The translations under genes and the position numbers were made by a program. 64,000 nt of DNA, taken from assembly GCA_013359265.1 (NCBI GenBank), contig JABWCD010000035.1, positions 1 to 64,000 on the forward strand. Direction: 5' to 3'. The DNA is from Candidatus Hydrogenedentota bacterium. GTDB lineage: Bacteria; Hydrogenedentota; Hydrogenedentia; Hydrogenedentales; SLHB01. Of the stretch, positions 44,837 through 53,920 are shown piece by piece. A model generated the notes under the pieces. It saw nothing but the letters and a program-made list of their open reading frames with translations. It ran no database searches and was not told the origin of the DNA. Positions within the stretch are counted from its first letter, which is position 1. Every line of letters starts with the position of its first letter.

Positions 44837-45027
44837 GGATTTTTCACGCGAACAGCGAAGACGTGTGTCATCCGTTGCGTCACATGAAGTTCCATAGTTT
44901 CCCGTCTATACGGGCTATTCGCGCGAAAAATCCTCTCGCCATGCGCTCAAAGGCCTATTCGTGAGCATTTCTCACCGCACAGAGGGATTTTACATCCACC
45001 GTGGCGTCGTGGGGCGGTGAGAAATGC
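44837..45027. repeat. Two inverted repeats between fadJ-like and RMD1-like genes
   Basis: GCATTTCTCACCGC (44965-44978) is a perfect inverted match to 45014-45027. A longer imperfect pair, GGATTTTTCACGCGAACAG (44837-44855), matches 44915-44933 in reverse with two mismatches and encloses a small CCCGT/ACGGG stem. They follow the fadJ-like stop on its strand but have no T-run; messenger stabilisation or termination are both possible. Confidence 0.6.
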
Positions 45028-45030
45028 GGG

Positions 45031-47124
45031 TCATCCCATCGTGAAGGTCTTGCCTTCTTTCGCCATTCGTTCGATAAGCGGCGCCGGCTCCCACAACTTT
45101 CCATGCACCTCGTGGAACGCGCAGATGTCCTTATAAACCGAATCGACGCCCACGCTGTCCGCATAAAACATGGGGCCGCCGCGAAAGACCGGAAAGCCGT
45201 AGCCGTAGATGTAGATGATGTCGATGTCGCTAGCGCGCAGGGCGATGCCTTCCTCGAGGATGCGCGCGCCTTCGTTAACGAGCGGATAAATGCACCGCTT
45301 CACGATTTCGTCGTCCGAAATCACGCGGCGCGCAATGCCCTTCGCTTTCGACTCGGCGATGCATAGCGCCTCGATTTCCGGATCGGGAATCGGATTTCGG
45401 TTGCCGGGTTCGTACTTATAGAAGCCCGCACCGGTCTTCTGGCCGTAGCGGCCCATCTCGCAAATCTTGTCGCCGATCTCGCAATAGCGCTCGTCTTTCG
45501 GGCGCGTCGCGGCCTGCCGCTTGCGAATGCGCCAGCCCACGTCGAGGCCGGCGAGATCGCTCATTTGCAGCGGCCCCATCGGAAACCCAAAGTGGTAGAT
45601 GGCCTTGTCCACCTGATGCGGCAGCGCCCCCTCTTCGAGCAGGAACATCGCCTCGCGTATGTACCCATGCACCATGCGATTACCGACGAACCCGTCGCAC
45701 ACGCCAACCACAACGCCGACTTTCTTGATCGTCTTCGCCAGCGCCAGCGCGGTCGCCAGCGTTTCCTTTGAGGTCTTCGCCGCGCGCACGATTTCGAGCA
45801 GTTTCATCACGTTCGCGGGACTGAAGAAGTGCAGGCCGATCACTTTATCCGGCCGCGAGGTGGCCGCCGCGATCTCGTTCACGTCCAGCGTCGAGGTGTT
45901 TGTTGCGAGAATCGCTTCGGGTTTGCACGCGGCGTCGAGTTTCGTGAACACCTCCTTTTTGATGTCCATCTCCTCGAATACCGCCTCGACAACAATATCG
46001 ACATCCCCGATTGCGTCGTAACGCAGCGCGGGTTTTATCAGCGCCATGCGCTGGTCCATCTTCTCTTGCGTGAGCTTGCCCTTCGAGACGGTGCCCGCGT
46101 AGTTCTTCTCGATGACGCCGAGGCCCTTGTCGACCAGTTCCTGCGTGCTGTCGATGAGCACGACCGGAATGCCCGCATTCGCGAAATTCATCGCGATACC
46201 GCCGCCCATCGTCCCCGCGCCGATGACGGCCGCGGTGCGAATCGGCAACGCGGCCTGGTCTTTCGGTATATCGGGAATCTTCGATACCTGGCGCTCGGCG
46301 AAGAAGATGTGTCGTTGCGCGAAGGACTGCGTCGAAAACAGCGCCTCGCCGAAAATCTCGCGTTCGCGTTCGAGGCCCTTGTCGAAAGGCAAATTCACCG
46401 CCGCTTCCACCGCATTGATCCCATGTTGCGGCGCCTCAAACCCGCGTTTTGTTTTCGCGACGGCCTTCCGAAATTCGTCGAACATGCCGGGGTTGGCCTT
46501 TGCTTCGGCAAGTTTGTCGGTCAGATCGCGAATGCGGCGCATCGGACGCCCTTCCGCGATCACCTTTTGCGCAAATGCGGCCGCGCCTTCCAGCTTCTCG
46601 TCGATGATTTCGTCGACGATGCCAAGCGTATGCGCCTTCGCGGCGGGAACAGGATCGCCGCTCGTAATCATTTCGAGCGCGGCTTTCACGCCCGCGATAC
46701 GGGGCAACCGTTGCGTGCCGCCCGCGCCGGGGATGATCCCGAGTTTCACCTCCGGCAGACCCACCTGCGCAGTCGGCGCGGCGCACCGATAGTGGCAGCC
46801 CAACGCAGTTTCCAACCCTCCGCCCAACGCCGTACCGTGAATCGCCGCGACGACGGGCTTGGGACAGTCCTCGAGCGCGGCGATGACCGCGTTCAGGTCC
46901 GGGTCTTCCAGCGGCTTGTTGAACTCCGTGATGTCCGCGCCGGCAATGAACGTGCGCCCTTCGCAGATCAACACAAGCGCTTTCGCCTCGCCGTCCGCGG
47001 CGCCCTCCGCCAGACACTCGACAATCCCCTTCCGGACGCCAATGCTCAATGCATTTACCGGCGGGTTGTTGACCGTGATGAATCCCACCGCTCCCCTGCG
47101 GGCATACGTAACCATACTGCTCAT
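45031..47124 (-). CDS. fadJ: Bifunctional enoyl-CoA hydratase / 3-hydroxyacyl-CoA dehydrogenase
   Basis: A 697-residue fusion for beta-oxidation. The N-terminal crotonase domain has the oxyanion segments FIAGADITEF and IHGTALGGGLETALGCHYR with the catalytic glutamates in GLPEVKLGIIPGAGGTQRL. From about residue 295 an NAD-binding domain starts, AAVIGAGTMGGGIAMNFANAG, with NTSTLDVNEIA, the catalytic histidine in GLHFFSPANVMKLLEIV, and a C-terminal dehydrogenase domain. It resembles the peroxisomal-type (EHHADH/FadJ) layout, hydrating enoyl-CoA and oxidising the product. No thiolase gene adjoins it, so the partner must be elsewhere. Confidence 0.93.
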   Translation of the reverse strand: MSSMVTYARRGAVGFITVNNPPVNALSIGVRKGIVECLAEGAADGEAKALVLICEGRTFIAGADITEFNKPLEDPDLNAVIAALEDCPKPVVAAIHGTALGGGLETALGCHYRCAAPTAQVGLPEVKLGIIPGAGGTQRLPRIAGVKAALEMITSGDPVPAAKAHTLGIVDEIIDEKLEGAAAFAQKVIAEGRPMRRIRDLTDKLAEAKANPGMFDEFRKAVAKTKRGFEAPQHGINAVEAAVNLPFDKGLEREREIFGEALFSTQSFAQRHIFFAERQVSKIPDIPKDQAALPIRTAAVIGAGTMGGGIAMNFANAGIPVVLIDSTQELVDKGLGVIEKNYAGTVSKGKLTQEKMDQRMALIKPALRYDAIGDVDIVVEAVFEEMDIKKEVFTKLDAACKPEAILATNTSTLDVNEIAAATSRPDKVIGLHFFSPANVMKLLEIVRAAKTSKETLATALALAKTIKKVGVVVGVCDGFVGNRMVHGYIREAMFLLEEGALPHQVDKAIYHFGFPMGPLQMSDLAGLDVGWRIRKRQAATRPKDERYCEIGDKICEMGRYGQKTGAGFYKYEPGNRNPIPDPEIEALCIAESKAKGIARRVISDDEIVKRCIYPLVNEGARILEEGIALRASDIDIIYIYGYGFPVFRGGPMFYADSVGVDSVYKDICAFHEVHGKLWEPAPLIERMAKEGKTFTMG

Positions 47125-47484
47125 GATCGTGACGCGCTCCTTCCCCTCGTAAGGCCCGATGTTGCACCAACAGACTTATCGTAACGCGTCCGCGGGACGA
47201 AAGTGAAAAGGCGCGAAGCGCGCTGCCGTCCATGCCGGGCGCGAAGCTCGACGCGGTTTCTATGTGTGTCTATACCTTTGCCCAACGCGTTGCATCTGCG
47301 TCCGCCTTAAGCGGTGGGCATCCGAGGACGACTCGCAGTCCACTGCAACCATGCGAAACGACCCGTGTTTGGTTGACAGCGACACGCGGATTCTACGATG
47401 AACGAGGAAGACACCCTGTTGGTGCGGTGATCGATTCAAGGGGTCTCGATGGATTTTCATCGTAGTCACATACGTGACTACTGT
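47125..47484. other. Gap with no recognisable gene
   Basis: These 360 bases upstream of the fadJ-like gene contain no supported coding sequence. The ribosome-site-like AAGGAG for fadJ lies near 47137-47142 (minus strand). No repeat or promoter stands out. Confidence 0.4.
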
Positions 47485-47991
47485 TTATTGGACGCGTCCG
47501 AGGACCGGGGTATGCGTGGGCGATATTAGGGGGTCGCCCGGCGAATCCAAGCGGGCTATGCGCGTCCGCGAGCCATCGCGCGCACGGCGGCAATGGTTCC
47601 CGCCACAGTCACGGCTGCCACGGCCAAGGTGGTGGCGGCCGTAATGGCGCGGCGGACCCGTAATGGCGCGGCGGACCTGTTTGCTCTCGCGCTGGCCGGT
47701 CCGGCACCACGAGGCAAAATGCTCACAATTGTTCAGCACCGTGCTGTACCGCGTTTCTTCGAGACGACTCTCGGCCCGGGAAATAATGGCCTCCGCGTCA
47801 AACGTGGGGTCCGACTTCACGACGCGCACCCGGCCGCCTTTCGCGAATTGCTCAAGGGTTGTCCTGCGCACCGCCGCGTTGGCCCGGTTAAATAACTCGC
47901 CGGTGTAATGGATGACCGTTCCGTCCCCACAGTCAATCCCGTGGTGCCAATAGCCCGTCCGAAACACTCGAACATGATCGCCGCGCGCCAC
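47485..47991 (-). CDS. LRAT/NlpC-P60-like protein with frameshifted C-terminus
   Basis: The first 118 codons encode an LRAT-type circularly permuted NlpC/P60 domain: GDHVRVFRTGYWHHGIDCGD with the conserved histidine, a VIHYTGE strand, and the nucleophile segment NNCEHFASW. LRAT-like bacterial proteins are predicted acyltransferases or hydrolases. A perfect 19-bp tandem duplication at 47640-47677 shifts the frame. Without it the end would read ITAATTLAVAAVTVAGTIAA and stop soon after, a plausible membrane helix. With it the frame runs into intergenic sequence for about 50 codons. A related, more decayed copy lies 5.8 kb away. The gene may still make the catalytic domain. Confidence 0.65.
   Translation of the reverse strand: MARGDHVRVFRTGYWHHGIDCGDGTVIHYTGELFNRANAAVRRTTLEQFAKGGRVRVVKSDPTFDAEAIISRAESRLEETRYSTVLNNCEHFASWCRTGQRESKQVRRAITGPPRHYGRHHLGRGSRDCGGNHCRRARDGSRTRIARLDSPGDPLISPTHTPVLGRVQ
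47540..47658. repeat. 119-bp near-identical segment, copy 1
   Basis: This stretch, the 3' end of the first LRAT-like gene and a few bases beyond, is matched by 53396-53514 with one substitution. The adjoining coding parts of the two genes differ at many positions. A recent gene-conversion tract is the simplest reading. Confidence 0.9.
47640..47677. repeat. 19-bp tandem duplication causing a frameshift
   Basis: CGTAATGGCGCGGCGGACC occurs twice in direct succession (47640-47658 and 47659-47677). Only one copy exists in the paralogue at 53.5 kb. The 19-base insertion shifts the LRAT-like reading frame. Confidence 0.9.
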
Positions 47992-48272
47992 GTCTTGCCG
48001 ACTCCTGGGTTCGTTCCGGTTGCCAGGGGGTTGTGCTATGAAGCGCCAACCATGTCAACCGATGCCCTAAACACTTAACTGTGCTATGCTTGTTCCCGCT
48101 GCAAATACCCGTGTTACATTAGCCGCACTGAGCGTTGGGTGTGGCTACAACGCGTCGCGCTGCGAAAGGGAACCACGTCGTGCCGCGAACCCGTCACGCC
48201 TTGGCGCTCATTGCCGAACTTAATTCGGCCGCGCATGTCTTCGCAATCGGCTTCACGAGGGGTACGGCGCTT

Positions 48273-48410
48273 GTGCGAACAAACGCCGATCCCAACAACT
48301 TCAAGTATCGCCTCGACATCGCGAGAGATGACGACCAATATGAGGTCCGCGTAATCTCCAAGAGCGACAATTCAATCGGAGACATGAGCGGCGGTGGATT
48401 CACGGTATAG
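48273..48410 (+). pseudogene. Fragment of a KNH/Kre9-like C-terminal domain
   Basis: About 45 codons ending in a TAG read YEVRVISKSDNSIGDMSGGGFTV. This clearly resembles the C-terminus of the following gene (YKVRVTSKSDGAIRDTGDGAFKV). No signal peptide or preceding domain is present in frame, so it looks like the remains of a neighbouring paralogue. Confidence 0.65.
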
Positions 48411-48433
48411 GCCGCAAAATGAGGAGCCGTTCC

Positions 48434-50059
48434 ATGCGCGATTCAGTTTTCGTTCGAGCCATTCCGATACTGTTGATGCTATCGCCCTTCGCGATTGCCG
48501 TAAACTTCCAGACAGCCGGGCCTGTGGATTCCACGGCCGATTCGGACGGACTGAATAAGTTCGACCGCGTTCCCCGCGTTGCGACCGATGGCGCGGGACA
48601 TTGGGTCGCCGTCTGGGAAACGTCGGAATTGGCCAGCGGACCAAATCCAGTCGACCTGGACATTGCCGTTTCTCGTTCGTCCGATAACGGCGCTACATGG
48701 TCAACGCCGTCGCACGTTGCAAAGAATGCGGGAATCGATGACGCTTTCCCTGCGATAGCCACTGACGGCAACGGTACATGGGTTTGCGCGTATACCAGCC
48801 AGTCGGTCGAGGAGCCGTATCATCGCGCCGTGCAAACCTGTAAATCGACGGACAACGGTGCGACATGGTCACCGCCGGTAGATGCAAATCCAAGCGACCC
48901 GATCGGTCCCTATGTCTACTCGCCGTCGATCGCAGCGGACACTGCGGGCAACTGGGTGCTCGTTTGGAGCACGACCTACACGTTGTTGTCCGACCCCGAT
49001 CCCCTTGTCGGCGATGACGACATTGCTGTTTCCACGTCACCGAACGGAACCGATTGGTCGGCGCCAGCGCGCGTCAACTCGGCGTACGCAACCGACGACC
49101 TTGCGGGGGACGCGTGGCCGCAGGTCGCGACCGACGACAACGGCGTTTGGGTTTGTGTGTGGCGGTCGACCTACAAACCGACGGATCCATTCCACGGCGA
49201 CGACGATATTTATTTTTCCCGGTCTACTACCAACGGCGCCACCTGGACCGCACAGTCCGTGCTTCATCCCGAGTTCGATACCGAAACGTTTTCCGACGAG
49301 TATCCGAGGGTCGCGGCAGACGGAAACGGCTCGTGGATGGTCACCTGGGAAGCGCCCGACGTTGCATTCGGCGTCGACAAGGTGTGGACCAGTGTTTCTA
49401 TGGACGACGGTATGTCTTGGAGCCCGCGAAAACGCGTTTCGGATGAACCTCCCTTGGGAGACAGTCAGCGGCCTGTTGTCGCGTCCGGCGGAAACGGCGA
49501 GTGGCTAGTCGTCTGGAGCCGTCATCTTTTTCAGAAGGGCGGCCACTCGGACTACGATATCGCGAAATCGGAGACATCGGACGACGGCGACAACTGGACC
49601 GCGGTTGAGAACCTCAACTCGAACGCCACCGACGATCTCGGGGACGATAGAGATCCCGATATCGCGACCGACGGCGCGGGGCATTGGGTCGTGTTGTGGG
49701 GAACCGAAGACACGGAGCATTCCGATCAGGACGTGTGGCGCGCCATAAGCGGCGGGGCCGCAGGGTCGTTGACGCTCACCGTTCCCAACGGCGGCGAGAA
49801 ATGGAGAATTGGCACGAAACACGCCATCGAGTGGAACTCTTCGGGGAACGTGGGAGCGAACGTGAAATTGGAACTTTTGCGGAATGGCGGCGTCATAGAT
49901 GTGATTAAAGCCTCGACACCGAACGATGGCAAGCAGAAATGGAAACTTCCCAACTCGCTCTCGCCCGGCGGCGGGTACAAGGTGAGGGTCACGTCAAAGA
50001 GCGACGGCGCGATTAGGGACACAGGCGACGGCGCATTCAAAGTGAAGGAAGCGAAATGA
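48434..50059 (+). CDS. Secreted BNR/sialidase-like propeller with C-terminal KNH-like domain
   Basis: A 541-residue protein with a signal peptide (IPILLMLSPFAIAV). At least six Asp-box/BNR repeats follow (S-x-D-x-G-x-x-W): SSDNGATWSTP, STDNGATWSPP, SPNGTDWSAP, STTNGATWTAQ, SMDDGMSWSPR and SDDGDNWTAV. They alternate with DGAGHWVAVW-type strands. The last 95 residues form a KNH/Kre9-like beta-sandwich (LTVPNGGEKWRIGTKHAIEW, KASTPNDGKQKW). Asp-box propellers include sialidases, but no arginine triad was recognised, so enzyme activity is not claimed. The ATG at 48434 is chosen because GAGGAG precedes it by seven bases. Confidence 0.82.
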   Translation: MRDSVFVRAIPILLMLSPFAIAVNFQTAGPVDSTADSDGLNKFDRVPRVATDGAGHWVAVWETSELASGPNPVDLDIAVSRSSDNGATWSTPSHVAKNAGIDDAFPAIATDGNGTWVCAYTSQSVEEPYHRAVQTCKSTDNGATWSPPVDANPSDPIGPYVYSPSIAADTAGNWVLVWSTTYTLLSDPDPLVGDDDIAVSTSPNGTDWSAPARVNSAYATDDLAGDAWPQVATDDNGVWVCVWRSTYKPTDPFHGDDDIYFSRSTTNGATWTAQSVLHPEFDTETFSDEYPRVAADGNGSWMVTWEAPDVAFGVDKVWTSVSMDDGMSWSPRKRVSDEPPLGDSQRPVVASGGNGEWLVVWSRHLFQKGGHSDYDIAKSETSDDGDNWTAVENLNSNATDDLGDDRDPDIATDGAGHWVVLWGTEDTEHSDQDVWRAISGGAAGSLTLTVPNGGEKWRIGTKHAIEWNSSGNVGANVKLELLRNGGVIDVIKASTPNDGKQKWKLPNSLSPGGGYKVRVTSKSDGAIRDTGDGAFKVKEAK

Positions 50060-50075
50060 GCTCGGTTGCGCCGAG

Positions 50076-52346
50076 TTAGAGGCGAGTCATGACGTATTCC
50101 AACGTGCCCGAATTCTTATTGTGAAGATTCACGGTATTGTTATCGATAATCTCGTAGTTGTAATCGTGCGTCGGGAACAAGCTGACCGCGCCGCTTGTAC
50201 CGTCTTCTTCGACTGACCAGATTCCTTCCGAGCAGGAGTCGATTCCGTCCGGATCGGCGCAAAGCCTTGACGTTCCGTCGTCGCGCAACGTCAGGTGAAG
50301 TACGAAGTGTGTACCGAATTGGGCTTCCATGTGCCACGCGCCCACGAAGCTGAATCCGCCATCGATCGCAAAGTTCGTGTCCGAGATATCGAAGAAGATA
50401 CTGTTCACGCCTTCAATTTTTACGCGTCCCGTCAATGTTCCTGTCTTGGGGAATTTCACTTTCTCTTCGCCGTCATTTGGCGTGCTCGCTTTCAATACAG
50501 TCGGGAAGCTCAACCCTCCATCGGTGGAAAGTAGAATCTTCACGTTCGGCGTGCTCACCGGCGCCATGTTAGTTTTGGCAACGTCCCACTTTACTTTCTT
50601 TTTCGAGCCGCCCTTTATTACAACCGGCGTGTTAGGGTACTTCACTTTGAACGGGCCGGAATTACCGTCGACGGTGATGCGCGCTTCATCGCTTCCGAAC
50701 CCGCCCCGCCCGTCCCTTCCGATGACCCAAAAGGTCATCGTGCGCCCTTTCGTTGGAAGGAATTCAAACCGGTTGGCGTATTGCTTCCCGTCCAATATAA
50801 ACTCGAGCCTCGGGAAGATGCGCCACGAATCGAGTTTGGTCGTGTACGTACGAAATAGCGGACTCCGGCCGTTGTCAGGATCGTCGATCTTTTGCGCGGG
50901 GCCGAGGTCACGCTCTTCCCACGCGTACGTGATTGCATCCGCCTCCGCGTCGTCACCCGTTGCCGTTAGAATGAACGGTGTTTGCTTCGGAACCGTATAA
51001 TCGGCGCCCGCGTCCACGATCGGTCCCGTGTTTCCCGTAGACACGCTGACCGCGCAACTGATCGTCGCAAGAAATTCCTGAATCTGGCGCAGGCTTTCGG
51101 AATGGAATATAGGGGCTGAATGCGAGGTAATATCATCCACGCCGCACAGCCCCGCATAAGACATGATGCTGACGCCCGAGCCCCGTTCGAACGCGCGCTC
51201 TTTGGCCCGATTGCCTTTGCAGCTCCCCTTCGTGCTGTTAAACGTGTGTTCGCACCCAAACTGGTGCCCGATTTCGTGCGCGACGAAATCCACGTCGAAC
51301 GGATCGCCAATTGGCGCCAAGCTTGTGGTGACACCCCTGGCCTTCGAATTGTCCTTGCAGACACATTGTAGTTCCCCAATACCCCCGAGATCGGCCACGG
51401 CAAACGTGTGCCCAATATCGTAGTTGGCGGCACCGATGATGTTGTTAATCGTTGTCTGGGATTGCGCCAACATCTGGTTGATGGTACCTGTAGGATTGAA
51501 CGGATCAGTCGCGGCGTTCCAATATAGAATTGACGTGTTGTTCGCCACCAGCATAAATCGTATCGCCAGTTCGATCTCATAGATACCGGTCACGCGATTC
51601 ATTGTTGTTGTGATCGCTGCCAGCGCGTTACCGATGGTTTCCGCGCTCGTTGCGTCATGGTAGAGCGCGTATTCGCCGCTGCACGCGACGGCAAGCCGGT
51701 ACGTGCGCGTCGTATCGCCATGAAATGCAAGACCCGCCTTTGATTCATCGACACGCAGCTCGCTTTCCACATTGCACCCAACGGCGTCTTTATGGCGCGG
51801 ATATTCGTCGCTAAAGTACGATACGTAGACGCCCTCCCGCGTGTTTGGATCGATGTACGCTTGTCGGCCGCCCAGCACAATGGCATGAAACCCTTTCGGC
51901 GTCTTATCGAACCGGGCGTACAAGTTCGATCCGTCCCTTGAATGCGCGGTGTAGGTCTTGATTTCGGGGAATTTGGCCGCGAGTTCCGGTTCCATTATGG
52001 GGGATTCGACAAACCCGAACTCGATGTGCGTGCCGTCGGGCATGGGCAGCCAGATCGTCGCGCCGCCCGTTGCGAGACGGTCGCGATCGCCTGGATCTTC
52101 CATTGGCGCGAACTGAAGCACGTCGTCCAAAAGCGCTTCATCCAGCCACAGCGGGCGAAACACGGTGGGGCGAACGAATGTGCCGGGATCGGCCGACTTG
52201 GCCGCAGTCGTATCTAGGTCGACGCCGGACAGGTCTACCCACATACCGTCCGGCGAGTCGGACTGCGCCGTAGCGCCCGGGGCGTGCAACAAAAAGAGCA
52301 AACAGACAATGGTCAAAAATCGGAACCGCAGCAAGACCGACGGCAT
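50076..52346 (-). CDS. Secreted reprolysin-type zinc metalloprotease
   Basis: A 756-residue protein with a signal peptide (FLTIVCLLFLLHAPGATAQ). A propeptide-like region follows, then an M12B-type catalytic domain: zinc motif HEIGHQFGCEH at about residues 353-363 and Met-turn SIMSYAG. The next segment (GPIVDAGADYTVPKQTPFILTATGDDAEAD) is PKD/cadherin-like, then comes a KNH-like domain sharing KASTPNDG with the upstream BNR protein. The end is a short lipocalin-like strand set (GAWHMEAQFGTHFVLHLTLRDDG). It probably digests extracellular protein or processes surface proteins. The ATG at 52346 has GGAGGT upstream, which rules out the longer frame. Confidence 0.88.
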   Translation of the reverse strand: MPSVLLRFRFLTIVCLLFLLHAPGATAQSDSPDGMWVDLSGVDLDTTAAKSADPGTFVRPTVFRPLWLDEALLDDVLQFAPMEDPGDRDRLATGGATIWLPMPDGTHIEFGFVESPIMEPELAAKFPEIKTYTAHSRDGSNLYARFDKTPKGFHAIVLGGRQAYIDPNTREGVYVSYFSDEYPRHKDAVGCNVESELRVDESKAGLAFHGDTTRTYRLAVACSGEYALYHDATSAETIGNALAAITTTMNRVTGIYEIELAIRFMLVANNTSILYWNAATDPFNPTGTINQMLAQSQTTINNIIGAANYDIGHTFAVADLGGIGELQCVCKDNSKARGVTTSLAPIGDPFDVDFVAHEIGHQFGCEHTFNSTKGSCKGNRAKERAFERGSGVSIMSYAGLCGVDDITSHSAPIFHSESLRQIQEFLATISCAVSVSTGNTGPIVDAGADYTVPKQTPFILTATGDDAEADAITYAWEERDLGPAQKIDDPDNGRSPLFRTYTTKLDSWRIFPRLEFILDGKQYANRFEFLPTKGRTMTFWVIGRDGRGGFGSDEARITVDGNSGPFKVKYPNTPVVIKGGSKKKVKWDVAKTNMAPVSTPNVKILLSTDGGLSFPTVLKASTPNDGEEKVKFPKTGTLTGRVKIEGVNSIFFDISDTNFAIDGGFSFVGAWHMEAQFGTHFVLHLTLRDDGTSRLCADPDGIDSCSEGIWSVEEDGTSGAVSLFPTHDYNYEIIDNNTVNLHNKNSGTLEYVMTRL

Positions 52347-52707
52347 TGCCCACACCTCCACGGCGCAGCCCCCATGCGCAATAGTGTCAATCGAAGACAG
52401 CCAACGTGCGACCATGTATACGTCAGTGACCCTTGCATCGCTATCGTACACGCGGTCCTCGAAATCGCGCAATCGGAAAAGTCGCCGATATCGGAGCGGG
52501 ATGCGGTGCCCGGGAGAAGTATGTGGGCGAGGAAAAGCGCCACCAAGGGGGTGCAGTCTCCACCACGGTCGACACTTCGCGCGGGCGTTCGACACGGGCG
52601 CATGGTGGCCGCTCCAAAACGCCGTGGGGGTTTTTTCGAAGTTGACGGATGGGTGCGCGAGGTTTCCGGGCGGGCGCGGGCGACGAGAAGGCGTAAAACT
52701 GTTGACG

Positions 52708-52899
52708 TCAGAGACGCACGCCCAATCGGTATACCGTTTTGCGCAGCGGGATTCGTTCCTCGAGAGTCCCGCCGATCTCCGTGAGCATCACGGATTGGGA
52801 TGCCTGTATCCCGTAGACCATCTCAGACACGAAGCGTTGAGTCGGTAAACAAAGGCTGCGGGAAAGTTCCCCCGAAAATCGACCATTGCGCGGCCGCAA
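52708..52899 (-). pseudogene. N-terminal remnant of an IS4-type transposase
   Basis: Sixty-three codons ending in a TGA include TQRFVSEMVYGIQASQSVML, then TEIGGTLEERIPLRKTVYRL. This is the helical N-terminal segment commonly seen at the start of IS4-superfamily transposases. Nothing resembling the catalytic DDE part follows. It is called from recalled family pattern, so moderate caution applies. Confidence 0.45.
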
Positions 52900-53373
52900 C
52901 TCACCCGCTACTTCGGTAGCCTTTATACGTGGGTCTCCTTGCTCTGGCTAGAGTTACGGCCATCTCAACCTTGATTCTGGCCACCCAACGCGCCCACATC
53001 AATTACCAAAAAGATCCCCCAAGTCTCACACACTACACTTCTCTATCCGCCTAACCTTACGTCCGTAAAACACTTAACGATTGAATGCAGCTATTTCCGG
53101 GGATGTCCTGTATATGGCGTGAGAATCTCGGCCTGTACTATAAAGCGCCAACGCTTTGTCTTAGACCGATTGTGAACGCCGGTAACAAGATCAGCCCAAC
53201 GGTAACTACACCACCCCTTGAAGTGACGCCACATGAACCCTCTCCCGTCGCGGGGACTATGCTCCTACCCTGCGTGACAGTCAAAGCCGGGGATGCCAGA
53301 CATGGACTGGTGCGGCTGTGTTGCAGTGTCGGCGGGTGACAAGTCTGAAGTGGATTGGAATCGACCCGGTCAA
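52900..53373. other. Gap with no recognisable gene
   Basis: About 470 bases between the transposase remnant and the decayed LRAT-like copy show no supportable coding region, repeat or RNA gene. Base composition is lower in GC than the flanks in places (52990-53090). Confidence 0.4.
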
Positions 53374-53784
53374 TCAAAATGTAGCACCACCACGAGGCGA
53401 ATCCAAGCGGGCTACGCGCGTCCGCGAGCCATCGCGCGCACGGCGGCAATGGTTCCCGCCACAGTCACGGCTGCCACGGCCAAGGTGGTGGCGGCCGTAA
53501 TGGCGCGGCGGACCCTCGCAATTGTTCAGCACCGTGCTGTACCGCATCTCATCGAGACGGCTGTGCGCACGCTCGATAATCGCGTCCACGTCATAGGTCG
53601 ACTTCGACTTTACGACGCGAACCCGTCCACCCTTGGCGAACTGCTCCATTGATGTTCGGCGCACGGCGGCGTTCGCGCGGTTGAACAGCTCACCGGTGTA
53701 GTGAATGACGGTGCCGTCTCCACAGTCGATACCGTGGTGCCAGTAGCCCCGCCGAAAGACCCGAATGTGGTCGCCTCGCGCCAT
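53374..53784 (-). pseudogene. Truncated LRAT-like paralogue
   Basis: The N-terminal 90 codons match the first LRAT-like gene at roughly 84% of residues (GDHIRVFRRGYWHHGIDCGD, then VIHYTGELFNRANAAVRR) and retain NNC of the nucleophile motif. Directly after NNCE a deletion removes the segment beginning HFASWC. Relative to copy 1 it is 63 bp, or 44 bp if the 19-bp duplication is ignored. The rest is out of its ancestral frame. A good ribosome site (AAGGAGTT) precedes the ATG. It is likely non-functional because part of the active-site helix is gone. Confidence 0.75.
53396..53514. repeat. 119-bp near-identical segment, copy 2
   Basis: Identical to 47540-47658 except one C/T difference near its left end. 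It includes the ancestral 3' end of the LRAT-like gene and non-coding bases after it. Confidence 0.9.
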
Positions 53785-53870
53785 TGCGCCATAACTCCTT
53801 GTTCATGGTTCGAACCACCCCAATTGTCCCCGCAATCCATCCGGCTGTCAACCGGTTTCAGGTCGTAAGT

Positions 53871-53900
53871 TTGACAGTCCTCGCGGTAGAAACGTAGACT
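53871..53900 (+). promoter_or_regulatory. Likely promoter of the tRNA-Pro gene
   Basis: TTGACA (53871-53876), an 18-base spacer and TAGACT (53895-53900) put a start site near 53907, about 14 bases before the tRNA. The -35 box is perfect and the -10 box matches four of six. Confidence 0.55.
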
Positions 53901-53920
53901 ATGTGTTCAAACGGTCGGTT

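Noticed and set aside
45829-47184. A 451-codon frame opposite the fadJ-type gene
   Set aside because: Composition and position are those of a GC-driven shadow frame.
48135-48272. Start of the small frame before the KNH-like fragment as a real gene
   Set aside because: Only its last 45 codons resemble a protein; the beginning has no signal peptide or ribosome site.
53085-53339. An 84-codon frame in the gap before the LRAT-like remnant
   Set aside because: No start signal, no recognisable sequence and no neighbour support.
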